Part shown: positions 24,843-33,833 of the stretch, one piece after another | Position numbering within the stretch: position 1 is the first letter of the stretch | Layout of the letters: each line of letters opens with the position of its first letter | Assembly (NCBI GenBank): GCA_035551935.1 | Contig: DASZMJ010000214.1 | Span: 1 to 39,533 of the forward strand | Direction: 5' to 3' | From: DASZMJ01 sp035551935 | GTDB lineage: Bacteria; Planctomycetota; Planctomycetia; Isosphaerales; Isosphaeraceae | Length of the DNA: 39,533 bases | Made by a program: the position numbers and the translations under genes | The notes under the pieces: generated by a model | What the model was told of the DNA's origin: nothing | What the model saw: only the letters and a program-made list of their open reading frames with translations | Database searches by the model: none

Positions 24843-26219
24843 TCAATACTCGCGGTCGGTGACGATGCCGGGCTGGGGCCAGGGGTAGTGGCCCGAGGAG
24901 GAGTCGACCCGCAGGGGGGCGGGGCTCTCCATCGTCAGCTTGTCGACGTCGGGGGCGAACTCGTGGGGGCAGTTGAGCATGTCGTCGAAGGTGACGACCT
25001 GCCCGGTGTGCGCCGCCATGCGGCCCATGCTGGTCACGAGGCTGGCCTCGGCGCCGCGGCGGACCTCGTTGTAGATCTTGTTCTTGCGGATGGCGTCGAC
25101 GAGGTGGTCCCACTCGAGCTGGTACGGGTTGGCCTCGGGCTGGGGGTAGTGCCAGGTGAGGTCCTTCTTGTCGAAGCCGCGGCCCTTGTAGATCCGGCAG
25201 CGGGCCGGGGTGTGCGAGCTGGTCGAGATGACGGCGGTGCCCTTGGTGCCGTGGGCGTAGCTGGCGAACTCCTGGTGGCAGCCCTGGATGGTCCGCCCCT
25301 CGAGGAACAGCTTGGCGCCGTCGCCGAAGTTGTACTCGACGGAGTAGGTGTCGAAGTTCTGGTCGACGTAGTTCTCGCGGTAGCAGCGGGCGCCCATGCC
25401 CTGGGCGTTGACGGGCCAGCCGTCCTTCATCCAGCAGCACTCGTCGATGTTGTGGATGTAGAAGTCGCTGTAGCAGCCGCCGCTGGCCCAGAGGAAGCCG
25501 TGGAATCGCTTGATCTGGTACATCAGCTCGCTGATGCCCTCGGGCTTGGCCTCGGTCAGGGCCGAGCCGACCGGGCCGTGCATCCGGTAGGCGCGGAGCA
25601 TGACGATGTCGCCGATCTGGCCGTCGCGGATCCGCTTGAAGAGCTCGTCGCGGGCCTCGCAGTGGCGGCACATCAGGCCGACGGCGACCTTCAGGTCCTT
25701 CTTGTGCGCCTCCTCGCCCAGCGCCAGCATCTTGCGGGTCGAGGGCCCGTCGACGGTGACGGGCTTCTCCATGAAGGTGTTGATGCCCTTCTGGATCGCG
25801 TAGCCGAAGTGGACCCAGCGGAAGGCCGGCGGGGTGGCGAGGATGACGACGTCGCCCTCCTTCAGGCAGTCCATCGCCTTGCGGTAGGCGTCGAAGCCGA
25901 TGAACTTGCGGTCGTTGGGGACGTCGACGAGGTCCTTGTGCTCCTCCTTGATCCGGTCGAAGCTGTTGTCGAGCCGGTCCTGGAAGACGTCGGCCATGGC
26001 CACGAGCTTGATCGGCCCGTTCTTGACCGACAGCGCATTCGACGCGGCGCCGGTGCCGCGGCCGCCGCAGCCGACCAGGGCGACCTGGATCGTGTTGTCC
26101 TCGGCCGCGTGCACGGCCGGCACCGCGACGCCGGCCAGGGCCGAGGCCCCGACCGTGATGCCGGTCGCCTTCAGGAAGTCTCGCCGCGACGCGCCGCCGC
26201 TGGCCTGGGGCTCGGTCAT
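24843..26219 (-). CDS. Tat-exported Gfo/Idh/MocA family oxidoreductase
   Basis: The 458-residue protein has a twin-arginine leader (SRRDFLKATGITVGASALAG near residues 11-30), the dinucleotide site VALVGCGGRGTG, the family signature TFMEKPVTVDGP, and a C-terminal domain with CRHCEARDELFKRI and YSDFYIHNIDECCWMKDGWP. Exported Gfo/Idh/MocA proteins are numerous in planctomycetes and are thought to act on sugars or sugar derivatives using a tightly bound cofactor carried through Tat. ATG 26219 puts the leader at the start. A promoter is visible upstream and a terminator downstream, suggesting a single-gene unit. Confidence 0.93.
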   Translation of the reverse strand: MTEPQASGGASRRDFLKATGITVGASALAGVAVPAVHAAEDNTIQVALVGCGGRGTGAASNALSVKNGPIKLVAMADVFQDRLDNSFDRIKEEHKDLVDVPNDRKFIGFDAYRKAMDCLKEGDVVILATPPAFRWVHFGYAIQKGINTFMEKPVTVDGPSTRKMLALGEEAHKKDLKVAVGLMCRHCEARDELFKRIRDGQIGDIVMLRAYRMHGPVGSALTEAKPEGISELMYQIKRFHGFLWASGGCYSDFYIHNIDECCWMKDGWPVNAQGMGARCYRENYVDQNFDTYSVEYNFGDGAKLFLEGRTIQGCHQEFASYAHGTKGTAVISTSSHTPARCRIYKGRGFDKKDLTWHYPQPEANPYQLEWDHLVDAIRKNKIYNEVRRGAEASLVTSMGRMAAHTGQVVTFDDMLNCPHEFAPDVDKLTMESPAPLRVDSSSGHYPWPQPGIVTDREY

Positions 26220-26386
26220 GGTGTGTCGGCTCCGAAAGAAAGGGGCAGGGCGCCCGGGCCTTGGGGATCGATCGTTCGCGTTCGCGATTCGGTCGCGCGC
26301 CGGGCGGCACAAGCGGGGTGGGGATGACGCGCCGGGGGCGCGGCGCCGGTCGTCGCGCCGCCCCGAGGGGCGTTCAACTTCCCTCA

Positions 26387-26414
26387 AGCATAACAGACGC
26401 CCGGGCCGCCACAA
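26387..26414 (-). promoter_or_regulatory. Candidate promoter for the Tat-exported oxidoreductase
   Basis: Reading the minus strand, TTGTGG (26414-26409) and TATGCT (26392-26387) are 16 bases apart. Transcription would start near 26380, leaving about 160 bases of leader before ATG 26219. The -10 is strong for such GC-rich DNA. Confidence 0.45.
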
Positions 26415-26432
26415 GTCCCCGAGGCCGAATCG

Positions 26433-26463
26433 CCGTCTTCCCCCCTCTCCCAGGGGAAGACGG
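26433..26463 (-). terminator. Hairpin after the DUF885 gene, probable terminator
   Basis: CCGTCTTCCCC (26433-26443) pairs perfectly with GGGGAAGACGG (26453-26463), 25 bases beyond the DUF885 stop. There is no T-tract in either direction, so its function is likely but not proven. Confidence 0.45.
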
Positions 26464-26487
26464 ACGAGGGCCCGGTCGCGCGTCGGC

Positions 26488-28194
26488 TCACGGCAGCAAG
26501 ATCCTCCGCATCAGCCGGATCGGCAGGCCGCCCTGGGCGACGAAGGCGTCGTGGAAATCCCTCAGGGTGCCGCCCTTGGCGCGGAGATACTCGTCGCGGA
26601 GGTCCTGGATCTGGAGCTTGCCGAAGGTGTAGTAGAGGTACGTCGGGTTGTAGGCGCCGCGGCGGGCTTCCTCGAAGGCATTGGCGGGCTCCTGGAAGCC
26701 CTTATCGACGAAGAGCCTGGCGCCTCGCTCGACGGTCCAGCCGGCGGTGTGGAGCTTGATGCCGACGACGTAGCGGCAATCGCGGAGGAGGGCCTCCTGG
26801 AGCTGCGCCAGGCGGACCCTGGGGTCGCCGCCGCCGAAGCCCTGGTCGACCATCATCTGCTCGCAGTAGTGGGCCCACCCCTCGACGTTCGTGCCGCAGG
26901 ACAGCAGCTTGCGGACCTTGGTCGGGAACCGCGGGGCGTACAGGAACTGGAGGAAGTGGCCGGGGTACGCCTCGTGGACGTTGATCATCGCCACCACCGG
27001 CGCGTTGTAGAGCCGCAGGTGCTCCTCGGCGTGCTCGGCGGTCCAGTCCTTCTCGACCGGGGTCACGTAATAGAACGCCTCGGTCGCCCGGGTCTCATAC
27101 GGGCCGGGCGTGTCCATCGACGCGAACGACCCGGCGCGGGCGTACGGCGGGGTCTCCTCGACCCGCGGCCGGACCTGCGACGGCACCGTCACCAGCTCCT
27201 TGTCGACCACGAACGTCCGCGCCGCCTCGAGCGACCGCCGGACCGAGGGGATCAGGTCGTCGGCCGTCGGGTGGGCGTCGGAGAGCGACTTCATCACCTC
27301 GGCCGGCGACTTGTGCGGGTCGATCTCCTTCGCGGTCGCGACGAACGCCTCGTAATCCTTCGCCAACTGGGCCTCGCCGCGGGCCAGCAGCTCGTCGAGG
27401 GGCAGGTCGACCAATTCGTCGTACTTCATCAACGCCCGGAAGTTGTCGGCGCCGATGGCGTACTTGCCCCTCGAGCGCGGCTTCAGGTCGGTCTCGAGCC
27501 AGTGCGCGAACTCCTTCGCCGCGGCGACGACGGCGGCATTGGCCCGCGCGAACTCGCGCAGGAGCGCCGGGTCGTCCTTGGCGGCGGCCTTGGCCCAGGA
27601 GGCGACGGCGCCCTCGAAGAAGCCGACGGAGCCCTTGGCCATGCGGAGGGCCAGGTCGGTGAACTCCTTGGGCGGGTCCTGGAGGTTGGCGCGGGCGACG
27701 GAGTACAGGTCGGGGATGGCGTGCTCGCGGGCGATGACGGCGCGGAGGCGGTCGGCGGCCGGGGCGAACTCGCGCTTGATGAGCCCGTCGATCGCCTCGC
27801 CGGGCAACGCGGCGTAGGTCATCGGGTTGACCTGCCAGGTCCGCAAGGTCTCCAGGTCGAGCAGCTCGCCGCGGATCTTGCCGTCGAGGAACTCGGCGTC
27901 GATGGCCTCGTCGCGCGAGAGCTTGGCGCGGTCGATCGCGCCGAGCCGCTGGAGCTGCCCCTTCAGCTCGCCGATCCGCGCGCCGATCTTGGCGTGCGAG
28001 AGCGAGTCGAGCCGCGCGTCGTACTGGTGCAACCCGGCGGCCGTCCCCTCGGTGGGCCGGAAGGCGAAGCGGGCGTCGAAGTAGTCGTCGACGACCCCGG
28101 CGAACTCCGCCCCGGCGTCGGCCGCGTCGACGACGCCGATGGGCATCGCGGCGATGAACATGAGCACTCCGGTCGCGATCGGGCCGATTCTCAC
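26488..28194 (-). CDS. Secreted DUF885 family metallopeptidase-like protein
   Basis: DUF885 proteins belong to a gluzincin-like zinc peptidase group. The 568-residue product has a signal peptide (RIGPIATGVLMFIAAMPIGVVDA) and the family motifs HEAYPGH (H407, E408, H413) and VEGWAHYCEQ (E438 to H442), which hold the predicted zinc ligands and catalytic glutamate. The C-terminus has GAYNPTYLYYTFGKLQI. GTG 28194 is preferred: GGGGGAG is spaced 7 bases away and the signal peptide begins at once. The longer ATG start at 28266 overlaps the TACAAT -10-like box, so it is unlikely to lie inside the transcript. Peptide substrates are unknown. Confidence 0.9.
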   Translation of the reverse strand: MRIGPIATGVLMFIAAMPIGVVDAADAGAEFAGVVDDYFDARFAFRPTEGTAAGLHQYDARLDSLSHAKIGARIGELKGQLQRLGAIDRAKLSRDEAIDAEFLDGKIRGELLDLETLRTWQVNPMTYAALPGEAIDGLIKREFAPAADRLRAVIAREHAIPDLYSVARANLQDPPKEFTDLALRMAKGSVGFFEGAVASWAKAAAKDDPALLREFARANAAVVAAAKEFAHWLETDLKPRSRGKYAIGADNFRALMKYDELVDLPLDELLARGEAQLAKDYEAFVATAKEIDPHKSPAEVMKSLSDAHPTADDLIPSVRRSLEAARTFVVDKELVTVPSQVRPRVEETPPYARAGSFASMDTPGPYETRATEAFYYVTPVEKDWTAEHAEEHLRLYNAPVVAMINVHEAYPGHFLQFLYAPRFPTKVRKLLSCGTNVEGWAHYCEQMMVDQGFGGGDPRVRLAQLQEALLRDCRYVVGIKLHTAGWTVERGARLFVDKGFQEPANAFEEARRGAYNPTYLYYTFGKLQIQDLRDEYLRAKGGTLRDFHDAFVAQGGLPIRLMRRILLP

Positions 28195-28605
28195 GGTCAG
28201 TCTCCCCCAACGAGTCGAAGCCGGTCTCCCGCCGCGTCCCTTCGTCCCGGCGGCCATGACCGCCATTGTAACCCGGCGTCGATTCCGCGCCCCCAGTGCC
28301 TCGCGCGTACCCCGGACGCCGCCGACCTCATCAGATCGACGATAATTGATGGGAATGGGTCGTCCGAGGCCCGAAACCGGAGCTCAGGACCGTCGCGGCG
28401 GGGCGGTCGTCGCCCCCGTCGCGATCCTCCTGTCCTTGAATCTCGTTTCCGCGGAGGCACCTGGGGGCCGGCTGGCCTACCCGGCCCCCGGGGCGTGTCT
28501 GTATACTCCTCGCCGGAGTCTTCGCGGATCTCAGGGCCCCTGGCCGGGGAAAGGCGATCCGTCGCCATCCCGGCAAGGATCTCGGGCATCAAGGAGGAGA
28601 TTTCG
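28195..28605. other. 411-base gene-free region between divergent genes
   Basis: It carries the upstream regions of DUF885 (-) and the frameshifted secreted gene (+). TACAAT on the minus strand (28270-28265) may be the -10 box for DUF885, and TATACT (28502-28507) may be the -10 box for the plus-strand gene; no convincing -35 was found for either. No coding frame, repeat or RNA could be supported. Confidence 0.4.
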
Positions 28606-29893
28606 ATGCGTTTAAGATATCACGTATTCATGTTCGTCGCGATGGGCCCCGGCCTCGCCGCGCACGCCCAGGTCGGCCGCGCCTCGCGGCCGACACCTCC
28701 GCGGTCGCGCGCGGCGATCGTGGCGGAACTCAGGGCCGAGGCCGCGGCGCTGGATACGCCGAGGTTCTCGCGACTCTTCGCCGACCTCCTCGATCCCGAG
28801 TGGCGGAAGTCGAAGGGGCTCTCCCCCTCCAGGCAGCAGGAAGCCCACGTCCGCCAGCTCGACGCCCTCACCCGCGCCCATCGTCCGGCACTGGCTGCTC
28901 GACGACCTGGACGCGGACGCTGACGTCCTGGCGGATCGGCTCTCGGCACGGGGGGAGCGGCGGCGCGCGCGCATCGTCGCGCATGCCGAAGCGATCGCGC
29001 TCGAAGGGATCCTCACCGCGGATCAGGCGCGGCGGTGGCGGAAGGCCGCGGGATGGAAGGGCGAGCGGTGGCTCCTGCGGCCATCGGTCTCGAAGCCCGA
29101 GGCGGACGACGGGCGGTCGGCAACCGATCTGGCGGAGACGTTGCGACAGCAAGCGGCTTCCTGCTGGCATCCCGGGCGAGTCTTCGAGGCGCTCCTGGGT
29201 GACCTGAGGTTCCAGCCGGGATCGCCCTACGCGATCAATCTTCTCCCCCCCGTTGCTCAAATGAAGGCGCTCCAGAAGCTGCCGCGGGTGGGTCCTGCAA
29301 GGGTGGATCCTGCAAGTCTTTCAAGAGAGCAGACCGGCCTGGCAATGCGACTCGATGAACTGACCGTCGCGATCCTCCGGGCCGGCCTGACTCGCGACCT
29401 CGATGACGAGCCCCTCCCACCCCGGGCCATCCTGGCGAAGAGGGTGTTCGAGGGTTGCGAAGCCCTCCCTCAGGAGCTCTGCGCCTACGCCGAGACGGTC
29501 GCGGTGCTCGGCATCCTGACCATGGACCAGGCGCACCTCTGCCTCAAGGTCGTCTGGGAGCGGGAAGGGACGTCGGCGTTGCAGCATCCGATCCTGGCCT
29601 CGATGTTGGGCCTATCGGCGGCCCAGCGGCAGAACATCGAGTCCCTCATCGAGGACACGTATGGCGCCGCTCAGAGGTTTGCCGAGACGCTGACCTACCG
29701 ACACGGAGTCCTCCGCAATCAGCCCGGTGGTCAGTTGGTGGCAGAGCGGATGGAACGCGAGACCCGCTCCTCGATGGATTTCGCGGACGAGCAGATCATC
29801 CAAATGCTCACCCCTTCACAGCTTCGGATGCTGGCGCAACCCCCGGGCGCTGCGCGGGGTGCCGCGCGCCGCCCGTCGAAAACGGAGAGCTGA
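28606..29893 (+). pseudogene. Secreted protein of unknown function, interrupted by a +1 frameshift
   Basis: A well-spaced AAGGAGGAG precedes ATG 28606. The first frame encodes a signal peptide (MRLRYHVFMFVAMGPGLAAHAQ) and a helical region ending ...HVRQLDALTRA, then falls out of frame and stops at 28923. From ATC 28880 the next frame continues smoothly as IVRHWLLDDLDADADVLADRL and stays open to 29893, through helical, charged sequence (ILTADQARRW, LTMDQAHLCLK, MLTPSQLRML). Skipping one C in GCCCATC (28877-28879) joins both parts into about 428 residues. The repeated short phrases ILT(A/M)DQA suggest internal repeats. I do not recognise the family. The cause could be a sequencing error, a recent mutation or, less likely, programmed frameshifting. 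Confidence 0.7.
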
Positions 29894-29987
29894 TGGCCCT
29901 TGGGACAGGGCACGGCTCCGGGAGTGGCGGCGGGCACCTGCGGGCGGACCGATTGACATGATGGGCCGCAGGCCCTTCCGTCGCGGC

Positions 29988-30677
29988 TCACTTCCAGGCG
30001 TGGAAGACCATCCGGCCGAGGCTGTCGCGGCGGGCGCCGCGGACGTCGTAGGCAACGGGGACGGTCTTGACGACCTCGACCTTGCGGAAGCCGACGCTCT
30101 TGAGCATCCCCTCGACCGCCGCGCGGTTCGGGCCGCACCAGTTCGAGATGTCGCCGGCGCACTCGTCGGCGGGGTAGAAGGCGATCGCCGGCCGCTTGCA
30201 TTCGGTGAGGTCGACGTGGGTCTCCAGGATCAAATGTTCCTTCGTCACGCTCGCGACGCGCTGGAGGGACAGCAGCGGGTGGGCCATGTGGTAGAGGACG
30301 CCGAGGAAGAGGACGAGGTCGAAGGTACCGGGCTGCACGGGATTGAGGTCGAGTACGTCCATCGTCACCGGCTCGACCTTCGAGCCGAACGTGCGGTGCG
30401 CCAGGTCGAAGCCGGCGCGGCCGACGCGGGGGTCCTGCCAGGCGGCCGAGTCGATCGCCACGACGCGAGCCGCCCCGCGGCGCTCGGCCTCGAACGAGAA
30501 GAAGCCGTCCCAGGCGCCGATGTCGAGCACCGTCTTGCCCCGGAGGTCCTCCGGGAAGCGGAGCCACTGGAGCTTCGACGGCGTCGGGTCGAAGCCGGGC
30601 GTCGTCACGCCGCCGCCGAGGTCGATTGTGTGGAACCAGTTGATCTTCTTCACTTCATCGAGCAAGGCGGCGCTCAT
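29988..30677 (-). CDS. SAM-dependent methyltransferase, DUF1698/CmoB-like
   Basis: The 229-residue product starts with KINWFHTIDLGGGVTTPG, a signature shared with CmoB-like (DUF1698) proteins, followed by the SAM-binding motif TVLDIGAWDGFFSFEAERRG (about residues 49-68) and the loop FLGVLYHMAHPLLSLQRVA. E. coli CmoB is a longer tRNA carboxymethyl transferase that uses carboxy-SAM; this shorter protein more likely methylates a small molecule or glycan. It is the last gene of the minus-strand run and follows the GT87-phosphatase fusion by 42 bases, which fits a role in envelope glycan modification (inference). AGGAGG is 10 bases before the ATG. Confidence 0.85.
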   Translation of the reverse strand: MSAALLDEVKKINWFHTIDLGGGVTTPGFDPTPSKLQWLRFPEDLRGKTVLDIGAWDGFFSFEAERRGAARVVAIDSAAWQDPRVGRAGFDLAHRTFGSKVEPVTMDVLDLNPVQPGTFDLVLFLGVLYHMAHPLLSLQRVASVTKEHLILETHVDLTECKRPAIAFYPADECAGDISNWCGPNRAAVEGMLKSVGFRKVEVVKTVPVAYDVRGARRDSLGRMVFHAWK

Positions 30678-30719
30678 TATTTTTCATCCTCCTGAAATCT
30701 CGATCATTCGATCGGTCGC

Positions 30720-32678
30720 TCAGCGCGTCTCGGCGGCGGGGGGATGCGACGGGTCGGGCAGCCGGGCGGCCCAGAAAGGGGCGGCGGGCGAGCCGGCCCG
30801 GTGGGCGACGGGGTCGGCGTCGAAGCGCTCGATGAGCCGGCGGTCGTCCCAGTCCCCCTCGGCCTGCGTCCAGGGGTGGTGCATCAGCTCCCACCACGCG
30901 CGCTCGGCCGACCAGCCGTCGTGGCGGATGCGGTACGCGGCCTGCGCCAGGTTCGAGCGGTGGTGGCCGGCGACGCAGTGGAAGTACACCGGCTGGAGCG
31001 CGGGGTTGCCGATCAGGTCGGCGGCCAGGGCCATCTGCTCCGTCGTCGCGGTCGAGCCGGGCATCGGCAGGATGAACCAGCGGACGCCCGTCTCGCGCAC
31101 GACCTTCGCCTGGTCGAGGTAGCGCGGCGAGTCCTCGCGGATGTCCACCAAGGTGACGATGGTCTTGATCTTCTCCCGCTCGATCAGCTTGCGGAGCGGC
31201 CCCGGCCGCTGCCAGCCGCCGCGGACGATCCGGCCGGGCTCGACGACCGCCGTGCGCTTCTCGAACCAGTCGTACCACTTCATCGAGAGGACCGACCCGG
31301 CGACGACCGCGACGGCCCCGGCCGCCCCGAGCACCATCGCCCAGCGCCGGGCCGGCAAGAGCCCGGCGACGGCCCCGATCGACGTCGATTCCCCCGCCTC
31401 GGCCAGCTCGCGGGCCGACCGCAGGCCCAGGCCCGCGAACAGCCAGAGCGCCGCCGCGATCAGGCTGCCGTACGCGTGGGCCTCGCGCAGGAACGGGATC
31501 GTGACCGCCAGGATCGCGAGGGCCGTCGCGAACCAGGCCGCCCAACGCCTCCGCCCCCGCGAGCCGGCCGGCTCCTCGAGCACGAGCCCGAGGCCGACGG
31601 TCAGCGGGTACATGAGCCAGACGTATGAATAATTGAACGAAAGAGGCGAAAAGATGATGATCAGGATGAGCAGCATCGCCTCCTCGTACCGCGACGTCGG
31701 CCGGGCCCGGCCCTCGCGGAGCGGCATCGCGGCGAGGAAGGCCAGGCCGAGCCCGAGGGCGCAGGCGGCGACGACGGCGTTGACGGCGTGGAAGTCGAGG
31801 TCGACGACGTTGACGTACCAGCCGTCCTTCGCCTCGCCGTCGGCCGGCACGGCGCGGAGCAGGCGGTTCGACAGCGCGACGAGCGACTGGTTCTTGTAGC
31901 TGAAGCAGCGCTCGGGGCGCTGGGCGATGCTCCCCTCGTCATATTTGAGGACCATGCCCATCGTCCACGTCGCCAGGTCGTCCCACGCCCGCGACGGCCC
32001 CCGGAACGGCATCGGCAGCGCGATCAGGAGCAGCGCCAGCGTCACCACCAGGGCCGCCGTCGCCTTCCAGGCGCGGCGATAGACGAGGTAGCCGATCGCC
32101 AGCACCGGGAACGCCTTGATCGCCGCCGCCAGCGCGATCAGCGCCCCCGCCGCGACCTGCCGACGGCCGCGCAGGCAGGCGAACGAGCCGAGCATCAACG
32201 CGAGCAAGAGTAAGTTGGGTTGTCCGAGAAGATAGGTATCATGAATATATGCGATCACGCCCAAGGTGGGCACGACGTAGAGCAGCGGATGCCTGCGCCA
32301 TGCGCCGCCCGTCGCCAACGCGACCGACAGCAACGCCGCGGCGACCCAGGCGGCCGAGTTGATCGCGATCAGGCCGAGGACCATCGCGGGCTCGCCGGCG
32401 AGGCTGCCGACGGCGAGCAACGCCGCGCACGACGGCGGGTACATGAACGGGAAGAGCCGCGTGTCCTTCGGGTAGAGCTCGCCCCCGTCGAGCACGAGCC
32501 GGCCGGTCCGGTACCAGAGCGTGTAGTCCTTGTTCTTCTTTCCCAGGGCCGCGTTGACCGTCGGCGCGACGGCGAAGGCGAGCATCGTCGCCGCCGCCAG
32601 GCCGACGATCAGGCGGCGGTCGCCGAGGCGGCGGCCCGGCGGGTTGGCGGCGGTCGGCGACCCGTCGGCGAGGTCCAT
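30720..32678 (-). CDS. GT87-type membrane glycosyltransferase fused to a tyrosine/dual-specificity phosphatase domain
   Basis: The 652-residue protein has about 10-12 membrane helices over residues 20-490 in the DUF2029/GT87 pattern of polyprenyl-phosphate-sugar-dependent transferases, with YTLWYRTGRLVLDGGELYP and LFPFMYPPSCAALLA in the first loop. After the last helix comes a soluble domain (about 510-650) with the CX5R phosphatase signature FHCVAGHHRSN (C568, R574) and WFILPMPGSTATTEQ before it, matching dual-specificity phosphatases. The frame is continuous and both active-site sets seem intact. GAGG is spaced 8 bases before ATG 32678. lpxI lies 65 bases upstream on the same strand and a methyltransferase follows. 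The phosphatase could act on a lipid-linked phosphate or the transferase's own pathway; this is inference. Confidence 0.85.
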   Translation of the reverse strand: MDLADGSPTAANPPGRRLGDRRLIVGLAAATMLAFAVAPTVNAALGKKNKDYTLWYRTGRLVLDGGELYPKDTRLFPFMYPPSCAALLAVGSLAGEPAMVLGLIAINSAAWVAAALLSVALATGGAWRRHPLLYVVPTLGVIAYIHDTYLLGQPNLLLLALMLGSFACLRGRRQVAAGALIALAAAIKAFPVLAIGYLVYRRAWKATAALVVTLALLLIALPMPFRGPSRAWDDLATWTMGMVLKYDEGSIAQRPERCFSYKNQSLVALSNRLLRAVPADGEAKDGWYVNVVDLDFHAVNAVVAACALGLGLAFLAAMPLREGRARPTSRYEEAMLLILIIIFSPLSFNYSYVWLMYPLTVGLGLVLEEPAGSRGRRRWAAWFATALAILAVTIPFLREAHAYGSLIAAALWLFAGLGLRSARELAEAGESTSIGAVAGLLPARRWAMVLGAAGAVAVVAGSVLSMKWYDWFEKRTAVVEPGRIVRGGWQRPGPLRKLIEREKIKTIVTLVDIREDSPRYLDQAKVVRETGVRWFILPMPGSTATTEQMALAADLIGNPALQPVYFHCVAGHHRSNLAQAAYRIRHDGWSAERAWWELMHHPWTQAEGDWDDRRLIERFDADPVAHRAGSPAAPFWAARLPDPSHPPAAETR

Positions 32679-32743
32679 CGGCGATCCCTCGAACCTGGAA
32701 GCAAGACAGATGGAAATACGAACGCTCTTCGCGGGAAACCGCC

Positions 32744-33646
32744 TCAGCCTCGGGCGGCGACCTCGGCCGGGTCGAGCGCGACGATCGTCAGGCCGAGGCG
32801 GTCGGCCAGGGCGACGACGTCGGCCCGGTCGATGACGATCGTCTTGCCGGCCTCGATCGCCAGCACGCGGGCGCCGGCGCGGCCGAGGTTCTCGACGGTG
32901 GCGACGCCGATCGTCGGGACGTCGAACCGCATGTCCTGCTGCGGCTTGGCGACCTTCACCAGCGTCCAGCCGCCGGCGCGGCAGAGCGTGCCGGCGCGCT
33001 CGATGCAGCGGTCGGTCCCCTCGATCGCCTCGACGGCCAAGGCCGCCCGCTCCTTGACGGCGACCGACTGGCCGACGTCGAGCCGGCCCATCTCCTTGGC
33101 CAGGGCCCAGCCGAATTCGATGTCGGCGCGCTCGGCCGCCGAGGGCCCGCGCCGGGTCAGTACGCCGTGCTTCACGAGCAACTCCGGGCAGAAGTCCAGG
33201 GCCGAGCCGAAGTCCAGGCCGTCGCGGGAGAACTCGGCGATCACCCCGAGCAGGATCGAGTCGTCCTTCTTGTCGCCGGTCAGGCGGCGGTACCAGAAGT
33301 TCCACATCCGCAGGTCGGGCATCAGCCGGACGACGCGAAATGGCGTGTACATCACGTTCTTCGTGACTTTCCCGGCCATGACGACCTGCTCGACGCCCAT
33401 CGCCTTGAACGCGCGGATCATGCCGCCGAGCCGGGTGACGCCGACGAGCCGGAAGTCGTCGCAGAGCCCGCGCAGCTCCTCGCTCGCCTCGTAGCGGATG
33501 CCGACGCAGGCGACCGGCAGCCCCTGCCGCTTCGCCGCCTCGGCGAAGAGGATCGGGAACCGGCCGCTGCCGGCCAGCAAGCCGATCGGCCTGGCATTCG
33601 TCGCCCGGCCCCGCGTCGTTCGTCGGCTCGCGGCGGTCGTCGGCAC
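32744..33646 (-). CDS. lpxI: UDP-2,3-diacylglucosamine pyrophosphatase LpxI
   Basis: LpxI hydrolyses UDP-2,3-diacylglucosamine to lipid X in lipid A synthesis, in place of LpxH. The 300-residue product shows the family start RPIGLLAGSGRFPILFAEAAK, VGVTRLGGMIRAFKAMGVEQVVMAGKVTK, and the C-terminal DMRFDVPTIGVATVENLGRAGARVLAIEAGKTIVID. GTG 33646 is chosen because GGAG is spaced about 9 bases upstream and the longer frame to 33745 would translate the inverted repeat. It is in line with lpxD, 187 bases upstream, and the GT87 fusion downstream. Confidence 0.94.
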   Translation of the reverse strand: MPTTAASRRTTRGRATNARPIGLLAGSGRFPILFAEAAKRQGLPVACVGIRYEASEELRGLCDDFRLVGVTRLGGMIRAFKAMGVEQVVMAGKVTKNVMYTPFRVVRLMPDLRMWNFWYRRLTGDKKDDSILLGVIAEFSRDGLDFGSALDFCPELLVKHGVLTRRGPSAAERADIEFGWALAKEMGRLDVGQSVAVKERAALAVEAIEGTDRCIERAGTLCRAGGWTLVKVAKPQQDMRFDVPTIGVATVENLGRAGARVLAIEAGKTIVIDRADVVALADRLGLTIVALDPAEVAARG

Positions 33647-33673
33647 GGCTCGGTTCTCCGGGGGAAGGGGGAT

Positions 33674-33815
33674 GGCAGGGGACAAAGGACAAAGGGCAGA
33701 TGGCAAACAGGAAGTCATCGACAATGGGACGATTTCATCAGCCATTCACAGCTCGACTCGGCGATCATCTCCCCTCCGCCCTTTGTCCTCCGCCCTTTGT
33801 CCTCTGTCCCCTGCC
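33674..33815. repeat. Repeat C: purine-rich inverted repeat between lpxI and lpxD
   Basis: GGCAGGGGACAAAGGACAAA and four more bases (33674-33697) pair with 33792-33815 over 23 of 24 positions, around a 94-base loop. Next to the right arm a 14-base unit CCGCCCTTTGTCCT is repeated in tandem at 33776-33789 and 33790-33803. The structure separates the lpxD stop (33834) from the lpxI start (33646). Its purine/pyrimidine bias differs from the flanking genes. Confidence 0.8.
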
Positions 33816-33833
33816 CTCCCCTCGCCCACCCGC

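Noticed and set aside
22654..28923. Three long plus-strand frames (22654-24792, 24576-26327, 25900-28923).
   Set aside because: They run antisense to the DUF1349, Gfo/Idh/MocA and DUF885 genes. Only the last part of the third (from ATG 28606) is real coding sequence.
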